Positions 10,981 through 19,920 are shown, counted from the stretch's first letter. The stretch: 64,000 bases of DNA from Paracoccus cavernae (GCA_030410095.1 JAUFRC010000003.1:186001-250000), one strand, 5' to 3'. Numbers and translations are program-made. The notes: generated from the sequence alone by a model not told the origin.

Positions 10981-11855
10981 TCGCGGGGATTGCATTCGCC
11001 GGTCTGGTCGCGGCGGCGCTGGCGGGCAATACCGCGCGCAATGTCGCGCGTTTCCAGCCGCTGACCCGCAGCCCCGCCGAGGCCGAGGCGCTGCTTGCGC
11101 CGGCATGGCGGCTGGTGATGCCGCCCGAAGATGCGGGTTTCTCACCGCCCTACAAGGCGGCGGTGGTGATGTCGGGCTGCGACGGGGTGCATGACAATAT
11201 GGACCTCTGGGCGGGGGTTCTGGCGGGTCACGGCCGCGCCACGCTGATCCTCGACAGCCACGGGCCGCGCGGTCTGGACCAGATGCAAAGCTGGCGCGCG
11301 GTCTGTGCCGCGCAGATCCTGCCGGGGGCCGAGCGTGCCGCCGATCTGGCCGTCGCGATCGCGGCGATGGGCCGGATGGAGGGGATCGACACCAGCGATA
11401 TCGCGGTTCTGGGCGCCTCGCATGGCGGCTGGTCGATCATGGAGCTGCTTGAACTTCTGGGCACCGAGGCCCCGCCGCCGGGGTTGGGCGCTTGGCCCGA
11501 GCCGCGCGCGGAGCTTGCGGCGCGGATCGGGCCGGTGGTGCTGCTTTACCCCTATTGCGGTGTGGTCAGCGGTGCGGGCGACGCCCATTGGCCCGCCAAT
11601 GCCGAGGGGCTGATGGTTCTGGCGGGCGAGGACAGCATTGTCGATCCGCAGAAATGCCGCGAGATGGCTGCGGGGCTGGTCGAGCGCGGGGCCGATCTGA
11701 CGGTCGCCACACTCGCGGGGGCCGATCACGGCTTCGATCAAAAGGAGCATTCGGTGGTCTCGTCGCTCATCTTCGATCAGGGGCTGACCGATCAGGCCGA
11801 GGCGCTGGTCTCCGGCCTTTTGGCCGAGCACGAGGCGGGCGCACCCGCGCTTTAG
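10962..11855 (+). CDS. Secreted dienelactone-hydrolase-like alpha/beta hydrolase
   Basis: About 297 residues. A positively charged start followed by LIAGIAFAGLVAAALAG reads as a signal peptide or membrane anchor, so the enzyme is probably periplasmic. The catalytic triad can be placed at the serine of GASHGGWS, the aspartate in GEDSIVDP and the histidine in GADHGFDQ. The fold is that of dienelactone hydrolases and related esterases; the substrate is unknown. The start overlaps the end of the preceding hydrolase by 19 bp and an AGGAGG lies about ten bases upstream, so the two are probably co-translated and may act on the same cell-envelope compound. Confidence 0.8.
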   Translation: MRKRYLIAGIAFAGLVAAALAGNTARNVARFQPLTRSPAEAEALLAPAWRLVMPPEDAGFSPPYKAAVVMSGCDGVHDNMDLWAGVLAGHGRATLILDSHGPRGLDQMQSWRAVCAAQILPGAERAADLAVAIAAMGRMEGIDTSDIAVLGASHGGWSIMELLELLGTEAPPPGLGAWPEPRAELAARIGPVVLLYPYCGVVSGAGDAHWPANAEGLMVLAGEDSIVDPQKCREMAAGLVERGADLTVATLAGADHGFDQKEHSVVSSLIFDQGLTDQAEALVSGLLAEHEAGAPAL

Positions 11856-12265
11856 CGGCGCGTCTGCCCGTTACGCGCGCGACGGCCACCGTTACCGTCT
11901 TTCGGCGACCTCGCCGCAATTCGGGTCTGCCCCGTCTGCGGACGCCCCGCTTTTGCTTTGCCTGTGGCGTGGCCCGATCCGTAATCAACGCCCGCGCGCT
12001 TCGGCCGCAGCTTTGCCTTCCGTGCAGGGCGGCCAGCAGCAGTGCGTCGCGATCGCGCGGGCTCTGGTCGGGAAGCGGCATCGCCACGCCCGCATTCTCG
12101 TCCGCACATTGTCACCCTCGTATCTTCGGCACCGGAAAAATGACGGCAAATAGGCTGTTTGGCCCATCCAAATGACTAATTGACCCTACCGTTAACCATG
12201 GCCATGCTGGCGGGGCGGAAAAAGCTCCGCCCTGTTGTTGTAACGAGAGAATCACGAGGTCTTCG
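11856..12265. other. Gap with decayed coding sequence upstream of the RTX gene
   Basis: About 410 bp. It contains a recognisable scrap of an ABC-transporter ATPase (see 12013-12075), an arginine-rich reverse frame (11852-12115) that looks like a shadow of that scrap, and the promoter region of the RTX gene after about 12130, where the DNA becomes more AT-rich. Confidence 0.5.
12013..12075 (+). pseudogene. Remnant of an ABC-transporter ATPase signature region
   Basis: The frame reads LPSVQGGQQQCVAIARALVGK. ABC ATPases have LSGGQQQRVAIARALV at the signature motif, so thirteen of fifteen core residues agree. No Walker A or Walker B is present in any frame nearby, and the hydrolase gene before it leaves too little room for a full domain. 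It is best seen as the last trace of a deleted or recombined transporter gene. The reading rests on this one short match. Confidence 0.5.
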
Positions 12266-13974
12266 ATGTCGACTGCGCCCTTTGCGACCCATAGCCTTTC
12301 CGGGGAAATTGCCGCCTCCGCAGCGCGGGCGATGCCTGTGGCCAAGGCACCCTCCGCGCCTCAGGGCCCGCTTTCCGCCGTGCGGGTCGGGACTGCGGGC
12401 AATGATGTGATGAACGGCTCGGAATGGGGCGACGATTTCTCGGGCGGGGCCGGAAACGACACGCTGAACGGTCGCGGCGGCAACGACAGCCTCGACGGTG
12501 GTGCGGGCAATGACGTGCTCGACGGCGGCGACGGGATGGATCTGGCGGTCTACGACGGCCTGCGCGCGGCGCTGACCGTGAACCTGACCACCGGCGTCGC
12601 CTCATCGAGCGAAAGCGGTCGCGACCAGCTGATCAGCATCGAGCGACTGGTCACCGGCGCGGGCAACGACCACATCACCGGCAATGGCGCCAACAACCGC
12701 ATCTTCGCGGGTGATGGCAACGACACGCTGATCGGGCTTGGCGGCGACGATACGCTGAACGGCGAGGGCGGGCGCAACCATGTCGACGGCGGCGCTGGCA
12801 ACGACCATGTCCACGGCGGCGGCACGCTTTGGGCGGGGCGGGCAATGATTACATGCGCGCGCTGAACGGCGCCGACCAGCTTTTCGGCGGCGAGGGCAAC
12901 GACACCTTGCGCGGCGAGGGCGGCAACGACCGGCTCGACGGCGGCAACGGCAACGACCGGCTTTTGGGCGGGACGGGCAATGACCTGCTGATCGGCGGTG
13001 CGGGCAACGACTCTCTGATCGGTCACGAGGGCAACGACACGCTCAACGGCGGGCTCGGCAACGATGTACTGCGCGGCGACGAGGGCGATTACGCCGTCGC
13101 GGCCTTTTCGACCGGCAATGCGATCACGCTCAGCTACGAGAGCGGCAATATCGCCACGGCGACCGGCGAGGGTACGGATTCGCTCAATAATATCCAATAT
13201 GTCGTCACCAGCGGCGGCAACGACGTCCTGCATGGCGGCGGTCGCGACAACAATTTCCAATCGGGGCGCGGCAACGACCTGCTGACCGGCGGTGCGGGCA
13301 ACGACACGCTGATGGGCGGCGCGGGCAACGACACCCTGCGCGGCGATGCGGGCGAGAACCTGCTCGATGGCGGCGACGGCACCGACACGCTCGATTACCG
13401 CGAATGGGGCGCGGTTTCGATCGATCTGCGCGCCGGCACGCTGGAAGGCCCGACCATGACCGACCGTCTGGTCTCGATCGAGAATGCCTGGTCGGGGATC
13501 GGCAACGATACGCTTCAGGGCGATCGCGGCAACAATGTCTTTGACGGCGGGCGCGGCAACGACATGATCTCGGGTGCTTTCGGCAACGACACGCTGCGCG
13601 GCGGATTGGGCGAGGATACGCTGGTCGGCGGCGGCGGCGTCGATGTTCTGGACGGCGGCGCCGAGCAGATGCGCGACGTCTTTGTCTTCAACACCGCCTT
13701 TGAAAGCGGGCTCGGGGCGAATGCCGACCGCATCGCGAATTTCGTCTCGGGAACCGATGCCATCGATCTGAGCGCGATCGACGGAAACGGCAGCGGCGCG
13801 GGGAACGGCGCTTTCGCTTTCTCGGGCACGACGGCTGCGGCCCATTCGGTCTGGTACGCGGCCGAGGCCGGCGGACTTCGGGTTTCGGGCGATGTGAACG
13901 GCGACGGCCGCGCCGATTTCTCGATTGTGATCAACGGTGTGGCTTCGGTCACAGCGGATGACTTCCTGCTCTGA
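12266..13974 (+). CDS. RTX calcium-binding repeat protein, probable type I secretion substrate
   Basis: About 569 residues after one frameshift near 12830 (a missing T). From residue ~45 on it is filled with blocks of the nonapeptide GGxGNDxLx, interrupted by three non-repeat segments with strand-like sequence (for example around VYDGLRAALTVNL). These repeats bind calcium and fold into parallel beta rolls after export. The C-terminus, after the last repeat block, ends with an acidic and hydrophobic tail finishing DDFLL, as expected for an uncleaved type I secretion signal. No catalytic domain is visible and no ABC/HlyD/TolC export genes are adjacent. It may be a surface or extracellular structural protein. 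Confidence 0.85.
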
Positions 13975-14159
13975 ACGCGCATGATACGGGTGCCATTGCA
14001 AAGCCAAGTCGTGGGTCTTACATCACGAATTGCGATGTGATGGCGCTTGTTTCATCTTTCCAAATGGGAAGACTTGCGCCAAACTGAATATGCGGTCCTT
14101 TCGGGGGCCCGGTTCAGGGCTCTTTTGCCCATGTGATTGCTGCCTCCGTCCGCGGGGGC

Positions 14160-14336
14160 GGCGGATACGGTCAGGACAGGAGAGTCGGGTTCAATCCCGC
14201 GCCGACGGAGCAACGCCCCGGAATCTCTCAGGCAAAGAAACTGCCGGACCGACACTCTGGAGAGAGATGCGCCACGCATCCGCCGAAGGAGAAAGCCGCA
14301 AGCGGCGATGCTCTCAGGCAAAAGGACAGAGGGGGA
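14160..14336 (+). ncRNA. Tandem glycine riboswitch (two aptamers)
   Basis: Two consecutive copies of the glycine aptamer are visible. The first runs from about 14172 to 14258 and shows GGAGAG, CGACGGAGCAA and the conserved ATCTCTCAGGCAAAG. The second runs from about 14255 to 14335 and shows GGAGAG, CCGAAGGAGAAA and CTCTCAGGCAAAAGGACAG. The order and spacing match the cooperative tandem class known mostly upstream of gcvT. Here the next gene is an FAD amino-acid oxidoreductase followed by bhcBCD. The strand of aptamer II at 14308-14315 is complementary to the ribosome-binding site and start codon at 14376-14383, which suggests translational control. Confidence 0.93.
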
Positions 14337-14375
14337 ATGCGTCCACAAGGACGTATTCGAACCCATACGCATCAG

Positions 14376-14383
14376 GAGAGCAT
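14376..14383 (+). promoter_or_regulatory. Ribosome-binding site sequestered by the riboswitch (predicted)
   Basis: GAGAGCAT spans the end of the Shine-Dalgarno sequence and the first possible start codon. It is the exact reverse complement of ATGCTCTC at 14308-14315, the conserved strand of aptamer II. If glycine folds the aptamer, this strand is occupied and the site becomes free, so glycine would switch translation on. Pairing is seen directly; the switching direction is inferred. Confidence 0.55.
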
Positions 14384-14384
14384 G

Positions 14385-15647
14385 ATGCAGTCCATTGCCG
14401 TGATCGGCGCCGGTATTACCGGCGTCACGACCGCTTACGAGCTTGCCGTAAAGGGCTTTTCCGTCACCATCTACGACCGCCAGCGCTATGCGGCGATGGA
14501 GACGAGCTTTGCCAATGGCGGCCAGCTTTCGGCCTCGAATGCCGAGGTCTGGAACCATCCCTCGACCATCATCAAGGGTCTGGGCTGGATGTTGAAATCC
14601 GACGCGCCTTTGTCGCTGAGCCTCAGGCCGAGCTGGCACAAATATAGCTGGCTGGCGGAATTCCTTGAAATATGGGGAATTACCGCGCCAATACGACCAA
14701 AACCGCGCGGCTTGCGGTGGCGGCGCGGGCGCGGATGCGCGAGATCGCCGAACGCGAGGGCATTGCCTTCGACCGCGACGACCACGGCATCCTGCATTTC
14801 TACGAGACCGAAAAACAGATGGCCCATGCGCGCCGCGTCTCGGCGCTTCTGGCCGAAGGCGGGGTCGAGCGGCGCGAGCTCGATGCGGCGGGCGTCCATG
14901 CGCTCGAGCCGCGGCTCAAGGGCGAGGTCGCGGGCGGCTTTCACACACCGGGGATGCGACGGGCGATATCCATCTCTTCACCAATGGACTGGCCGAGGCC
15001 GCGCGCCGCCACGGCGTGACCTTCGCCTTCGGCAGCGAGATCCTGCGCACCGCCAGCGACGGGCAGGGGGTCGAGATCGTCTACCGCGACGGCGAGGGCG
15101 CGACCCGCACCGCGCGTCATGCGGCGGTGGTCGTCTGCGCGGGCATCGGCAGCCGCGAGATCGCGCGCCAGCTTGGCGACCGCATCAACGTCTATCCGGT
15201 CAAGGGCTATTCGATCACGGTCAACCTGCTCGATGCGCAATCTCGCGAGGCCGCGCCGCAGCTGAGCCTGCTCGACGATGCGGCGAAAATCGTCACCAGC
15301 CGCCTCGGCCCCGACCGTTTCCGCGTCGCGGGTACGGCGGAATTCGCCGGCGAGAACCGCGATATCCGCGAATGCCGCATCCGACCGATCGTCGAATGGG
15401 TGAACCGCCACTTCCCCGATGTCTCGACGCGCCAATCGGTGCCTTGGGCGGGGCTGCGCCCGATGACCCCCTCGATGATGCCCAAAGTCGGGCCGGGGCG
15501 GCGCGAGAATGTCTTTACAATACCGGCCACGGCCATCTCGGCTGGACGCTGTCGACCGCGACAGCCGAACTCGTGGCCCAATCCGTTTTGACCAACTGGA
15601 AAGGAGCCCGCCCCATGGCGCAAAACCACCTGCTGAAAGCGGCCTGA
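14385..15647 (+). CDS. FAD-dependent amino acid oxidoreductase (DadA / glycine oxidase family)
   Basis: About 421 residues after three frameshifts (near 14670, 14955 and 15515). The N-terminus has the FAD-binding VIGAGITGVTTAYEL and an ExR-like acidic loop; later segments VVCAGIGSREIA and YNTGHGHLGWT are typical of D-amino acid dehydrogenases of the DadA type. These flavoenzymes oxidise an amino acid to its imino acid, releasing the oxo acid and ammonia. Control by a glycine riboswitch and co-transcription with the glycine- and glyoxylate-using bhc genes suggest that glycine is the substrate and glyoxylate the product, but a D-amino acid remains possible. An ATG three bases earlier (14382) is also in frame; 14385 has better spacing to AGGAG. 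Confidence 0.83.
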   Translation: MQSIAVIGAGITGVTTAYELAVKGFSVTIYDRQRYAAMETSFANGGQLSASNAEVWNHPSTIIKGLGWMLKSDAPLSLSLRPSWHKYSWLAEFLEIWGITAPIRPKPRGLRWRRGRGCARSPNARALPSTATTTASCISTRPKNRWPMRAASRRFWPKAGSSGASSMRRASMRSSRGSRARSRAAFTHRGCDGRYPSLHQWTGRGRAPPRRDLRLRQRDPAHRQRRAGGRDRLPRRRGRDPHRASCGGGRLRGHRQPRDRAPAWRPHQRLSGQGLFDHGQPARCAISRGRAAAEPARRCGENRHQPPRPRPFPRRGYGGIRRREPRYPRMPHPTDRRMGEPPLPRCLDAPIGALGGAAPDDPLDDAQSRAGAARECLYNTGHGHLGWTLSTATAELVAQSVLTNWKGARPMAQNHLLKAA

Positions 15648-15648
15648 T

Positions 15649-16614
15649 ATGTCTGAGGTTGCACCTTTCTACATTCCGACGCTTGGCGACATGTATGCTG
15701 CGCGCGAGCGGATTGCGCCGCATGTCCATGTGACGCCGGTTCTGACGTCGCGGATGCTCAACGAGCTGACGGGGGCTGAGCTGTTCTTCAAATGCGAGAA
15801 CCTGCAGAAAGCCGGGGCCTTCAAGGCCCGCGGCGCCTCCAATGCGGTGTTTTCGCTCAGCGACGAGCAGGCGGCGCGCGGGGTTGCCACGCATTCGAGC
15901 GGCAACCACGGCACCTGCCTGAGCTATGCGGCCAGCCGTCGCGGCATCCCCTGCACGGTTGTGATGCCCTCGACCGCGCCCCAGGCGAAAAAGGATGCGG
16001 TTCGCGGCTATGGCGCGCGGATCGTGGAATCCGAGCCCTCGACCAGCTCGCGCGAGGCGGTTTTCGCCGAAGTCGTGGCCTCGACCGGCGCGGAATTCGT
16101 CCATCCCTATAACGACTGGCGCGTGATTGCGGGTCAGGCGACCTGTTCGGCCGAGCTGATCGAGCAGGTCGAGGGTCTCGATGCGGTCGTGGCCCCGATC
16201 GGCGGCGGCGGCATGGTCTCGGGGACGTGCCTGACGCTCTCGAACCTCGCGCCGAACGTCAAGATCTACGCGGCCGAGCCGCTCAATGCCGATGACGCCG
16301 CGCGCAGCTTCCGCGCCGGCCGCATCATCGCCGACGACGCGCCGGTGACGGTTGCGGACGGGCTCAAGGTCCCGCTCAAGGAGCTGACCTGGCATTTCGT
16401 GCGCAATCACGTCACCGATATCCTCACCGCGACCGAGGAAGAAATCGTCGATGCGATGAAGCTGATCTGGAAGCGCATGAAGATCGTGATGGAGCCTTCG
16501 AGCGCCGTGCCTCTGGCCACGATCATCAAGAACCGCGACCTTTTTGCCGGCAAACGCGTCGGTCTGATCATTACCGGCGGCAATGTCGATCTCGACAAGC
16601 TGCCCTGGAACTAA
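15649..16614 (+). CDS. bhcB: beta-Hydroxyaspartate dehydratase
   Basis: PLP enzyme of the serine/threonine dehydratase fold, 321 residues, intact. The PLP lysine is in the segment AFKARGASN; the phosphate-binding glycine loop is GGGGMVSG; SSGNHG is the substrate loop. The sequence agrees closely with what I know of Paracoccus BhcB, including the tail ITGGNVDLDKLPWN. In the beta-hydroxyaspartate cycle it removes water from (2R,3S)-beta-hydroxyaspartate to give iminosuccinate. It starts 1 bp after the preceding stop and is followed by the aldolase and the iminosuccinate reductase that act before and after it. A generic threonine/serine dehydratase is the alternative, made unlikely by context. 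Confidence 0.9.
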   Translation: MSEVAPFYIPTLGDMYAARERIAPHVHVTPVLTSRMLNELTGAELFFKCENLQKAGAFKARGASNAVFSLSDEQAARGVATHSSGNHGTCLSYAASRRGIPCTVVMPSTAPQAKKDAVRGYGARIVESEPSTSSREAVFAEVVASTGAEFVHPYNDWRVIAGQATCSAELIEQVEGLDAVVAPIGGGGMVSGTCLTLSNLAPNVKIYAAEPLNADDAARSFRAGRIIADDAPVTVADGLKVPLKELTWHFVRNHVTDILTATEEEIVDAMKLIWKRMKIVMEPSSAVPLATIIKNRDLFAGKRVGLIITGGNVDLDKLPWN

Positions 16615-16626
16615 GGAGCCAACCCC

Positions 16627-17790
16627 ATGAACATCAAAGCTGACCTTGCCGGTTACGAAGTCGGTTTCGACATCCCCGCGCTGCCGGGGATGGACGAGAA
16701 GGACATCCAGACGCCCTGTCTGATCCTCGATCTCGACGCGCTCGAGCGTAACATCAAGAAGATGGGCGATTACGCCAAGGCCCACGGCATGCGCCACCGC
16801 AGCCACGGCAAGATGCACAAATCGGTCGATGTCCAGAAGCTGCAAGAAGAGCTTGGCGGTTCGGTCGGCGTCTGCTGCCAGAAGGTCTCGGAAGCCGAAG
16901 TCTTCGCCCGCGGCGGGATCAAGGACATTCTGGTCACCAACGAAGTGCGCGATCTGGCAAAAATCGACCGTCTGGCCCGCATGCCGAAGCTCGGCTCGAC
17001 CGTCACGGTCTGCGTCGATGACGTGACCAATATCGCGGATCTTTCGGCTGCGGCGCAAAAGCACGGCACCGAGCTCGGCATCTTCGTCGAGATCGACTGC
17101 GGCGCGGGCCGTTGCGGCGTGAAAACCACCGAAGCGGTTCTGGAAATCGCCAAAGCGGCGGCGGCTGCCCCGAACCTGACCTTCAAGGGCATTCAGGCCT
17201 ATCAGGGCGCGATGCAGCACATGGACAGTTTCGAGGACCGCAAGGCGAAGCTCGACGCGGCCATCGCGCAGGTCAACGAGGCGGTCGAGGCTCTGGACGC
17301 GATCGGGCTCAAGCCGGAATTCGTCTCGGGCGGCGGCACGGGTTCGTATTACTTCGAATCGAATTCGGGCGTCTATAACGAGCTCCAGTGTGGCTCCTAT
17401 GCGTTCATGGATGCCGATTACGGCCGCATCCACGACAAAGAGGGCAAGCGCATCGATCAGGGCGAATGGGAAAACGCGCTCTTCATCCTGACTAGCGTCA
17501 TGAGCCATGCCAAACCGAACCTCGCGGTGGTCGATGCCGGCCTCAAGGCGCAGTCGGTCGATTCCGGCCTGCCCTTCATCTACGGCCGCGACGATGTGAA
17601 ATACATCAAATGCTCGGACGAGCATGGCGTGGTCGACGACCCGAACGGCGTTTTGAAAGTGAACGAAAAGCTCAAGCTGGTTCCGGGCCATTGCGACCCG
17701 ACCTGCAACGTGCACGACTGGTATGTCGGCGTGCGGAACGGCAAGGTCGAAACCGTCTGGCCGGTCTCGGCACGCGGGCGGGCCTACTGA
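16627..17790 (+). CDS. bhcC: beta-Hydroxyaspartate aldolase (PLP, fold type III)
   Basis: 387 residues, intact. Fold type III (alanine-racemase-like) aldolase of the DSD1/D-threonine aldolase family. The PLP lysine lies in RHRSHGKMHKS near residue 57. The metal site is formed in the late histidine/cysteine segment GHCDPTCNVHDW. It is very similar along its length to the 3-hydroxy-D-aspartate aldolase of Paracoccus denitrificans as I recall that sequence. It condenses glycine with glyoxylate to beta-hydroxyaspartate. An AAGGAG precedes the ATG. The stop codon overlaps the start of bhcD by one base, indicating tight coupling. Confidence 0.94.
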   Translation: MNIKADLAGYEVGFDIPALPGMDEKDIQTPCLILDLDALERNIKKMGDYAKAHGMRHRSHGKMHKSVDVQKLQEELGGSVGVCCQKVSEAEVFARGGIKDILVTNEVRDLAKIDRLARMPKLGSTVTVCVDDVTNIADLSAAAQKHGTELGIFVEIDCGAGRCGVKTTEAVLEIAKAAAAAPNLTFKGIQAYQGAMQHMDSFEDRKAKLDAAIAQVNEAVEALDAIGLKPEFVSGGGTGSYYFESNSGVYNELQCGSYAFMDADYGRIHDKEGKRIDQGEWENALFILTSVMSHAKPNLAVVDAGLKAQSVDSGLPFIYGRDDVKYIKCSDEHGVVDDPNGVLKVNEKLKLVPGHCDPTCNVHDWYVGVRNGKVETVWPVSARGRAY

Positions 17791-18750
17791 TGTATGTCGT
17801 CGCCGAAAAGGAAATCGCGGGTCTGATGACCCCGGCGGCGGCGTTCGAGGCGATCGAGGCGATGTTCGCCTCGATGGCTTCGCGCAAGGCCTACAACTTC
17901 CCCGTGGTGCGCGAAGCGATCAGCTATGAAGATGCGCTTTACGGCTTCAAGGGCGGTTTCGACGGCGCGGGTCTGGTGCTCGGGCTGAAGGCGGGCGGTT
18001 ACTGGCCGCACAACCAAAAGCACAATCTGATCAACCACCAGTCGACGGTCTTCCTGTTCGATCCCGATACGGGTCGGGTGAAGGCTTCGATCGGGGGCAA
18101 TCTGCTGACGGCTTTGCGCACGGCGGCGGCTTCGGCGGTGTCGATCAAATATCTCGCCCCCAAAGGCGCGAAAGTGCTGGGCATGATCGGCGCGGGCCAT
18201 CAATCGGCCTTCCAGATGCGCGCGGCGGCGGCGGTCCACCAGTTCGAGAAAGTCGTCGGCTGGAACCCCCATCCCGAGATGCTCTCGCGTCTGGCCGATA
18301 CCGCGGCCGAGCTGGGCCTGCCCTTCGAGGCGGTCGAGCTGGACCAGCTTGGTGCGGATGCCGACGTGATCGTCTCGATCACCTCGTCCTTCGCCCCGAT
18401 GCTGATGGACGGCCATGTCAAAGGCGCGACCCATATCGCGGCGATGGGCACGGATACCAAGGGAAAACAAGAGCTTGATCCTGCTCTGGTCGCCCGCGCC
18501 CGTGTCTTCACCGACGAGGTTGCGCAATCGGTCTCGATCGGGGAAACCCAACATGCGGTCGCATCCGGCCTGATCGCCGAAAGCGCGATCTCCGAGCTCG
18601 GCGCGGTCGTCGCCGGCCTCCACGAGGGCCGCGGCACTGCCGAGGTGACGCTGTTCGACGGCACAGGCGTCGGCCTGCAGACCTCGCGGTCGCAAACAAG
18701 GTCCTCGAGATCGCCATCGAAAAAGGCATTGCCCAAAAGGTCGAAATCTG
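17790..18750 (+). CDS. bhcD: Iminosuccinate reductase (ornithine cyclodeaminase/mu-crystallin family)
   Basis: About 320 residues after two frameshifts near the C-terminus (18681, a missing G, and 18722, a missing A); the corrected tail ends KVEI. The NAD(P)-binding motif is MIGAGHQSAFQMRAA (about residue 130) and the family catalytic region TALRTAAASAVS precedes it. The start reads VAEKEIAGLMT and the middle GFKGGFDGAGLVLGLKAGGYWP, as in BhcD of Paracoccus. It reduces iminosuccinate to aspartate, regenerating the amino group as aspartate. Last gene of the riboswitch-led operon; it converges on the Ldh-family reductase with 131 bp between stops. Confidence 0.92.
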
Positions 18751-18881
18751 ACCCGTCCGGCGCGCGGAACACCCCGCGCACCGAAACCGTTCCGGGAGGG
18801 GGGTGGGTCTTTGCGTTTTCTTAAAGCTTATATGCCAAAGCTTGACCCCGAGAGGGCGTTGATACGGCGGTCACCCTTTTC

Positions 18882-19920
18882 TCAGGGCAAGCGCGAAGGG
18901 GTTTGGGGCATTAAAGACAGAATGCGCGCGTGAAGCGCGCGGGGCAGAGCAATCCCGCATTGCGCTGATTGCGCACGCGCGGCATGGCGGCGTTCGCCCG
19001 GCAGGCGCGCGCCCTGATCGCGGATGCCGTTCAGGACGGTCTCGGCGGCATCCGTCCCGGAGGTATTGCCGAAAACGGCGGGGTTGAAGGCAATGATCAG
19101 CTCGCCATGAAGCGGTGCGGCACTGGCTCCCTGATCGAAAGCCGCCGATTGCGCGCTGGTGCGGTCGCCGATGAAGGGGCCTGCCATCAGCTCGATCATT
19201 GTGGCCAAAGCCGAGCCCTTGTGCCCGCCGAAAGGCAGCATTGCCCCCGCAAGCACGGCGGCGGGATCGGTGCTCGGACTGCCGTCGCGATCCAGCCCCC
19301 AGCCTTCGGGCAGGGTCCTGCCTTCGTTACGGTAAAGCGCGATATCCGCGCGGGCGGCGGCAGTCGTCGCGAAATCAAAGACATAGGGCGGCTGATCCGC
19401 GCGCGGCCAGGCAAAGGCCAAAGGATTGGTCCCCAGAATGCCCTTGCTGCCCCCGCTGGCGCAACCCAGTCATGTGTCGGGTTCATCGACATGGCGGCGA
19501 GGCCGGCCTCGGCAATTTCCTCGACCACGGGCCAAAGCGCGGTCGAGTGAAAGCCGTTCTGCACCGCAAGTACCGCGATCCCCAGACTTTGGGCCTGAGC
19601 GATCAAGAGGGCAGGCCGCGCTTGGCCGCGAGGACCGAGAAACCATATCCGGCATCGATGCGGATCATCGCCGGCGTCACCATCTCGGGTTGCGGATCGG
19701 CTGCGCGGTTGAAGCGCGGATGGGCCATGGTATCGCGCGTGCCCGGCAGGCGCTGGAGCCCGTGCGATTTGCAGCCGTCGCGTTGCGCCTTGACCAGCGT
19801 CTCGGCCATGGCTTCGGCCTGCGCGCGGCCAAGCCCGTCCGCGATCAGGAAATCCAGCGCGAGCGCGCGAGCCTCGGCCTCGCTGATCGTGATGTCGGAT
19901 GCGTGATCGTGACCTGCCAT
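18882..19920 (-). CDS. Ldh2/MDG-family NAD(P)-dependent reductase, DpkA-like
   Basis: About 346 residues after two frameshifts (near 19620 and 19445). Member of the malate/L-lactate/ureidoglycolate dehydrogenase family, which does not use a Rossmann fold. The family catalytic histidine lies in NGFHSTALWPVVEE, a form closer to delta1-piperideine-2-carboxylate/delta1-pyrroline-2-carboxylate reductases (DpkA) than to malate dehydrogenases; LGTNPLAFAWPR and FGGHKGSALA are further family motifs. It is the last gene of the ABC-importer operon, downstream of a ROK kinase. It likely reduces a cyclic imine or 2-oxo acid formed in that pathway; the substrate is not known. Confidence 0.78.

Noticed and set aside
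11852..12115. Arginine-rich reverse-strand frame of 87 codons
   Set aside because: It overlaps the ABC-ATPase remnant on the other strand, has no good ribosome site and no recognisable content.
14186..14199. CGGGTTCAATCCCG, resembling a tRNA T-arm
   Set aside because: It is part of the first glycine aptamer; no acceptor stem, D-arm or anticodon arm is present around it.
14941..17715. A 924-codon open frame on the reverse strand across the bhc operon
   Set aside because: It is an antisense shadow of dadA-like, bhcB and bhcC, which have clear motifs on the forward strand; its sequence has no family character and reflects codon bias in GC-rich DNA.
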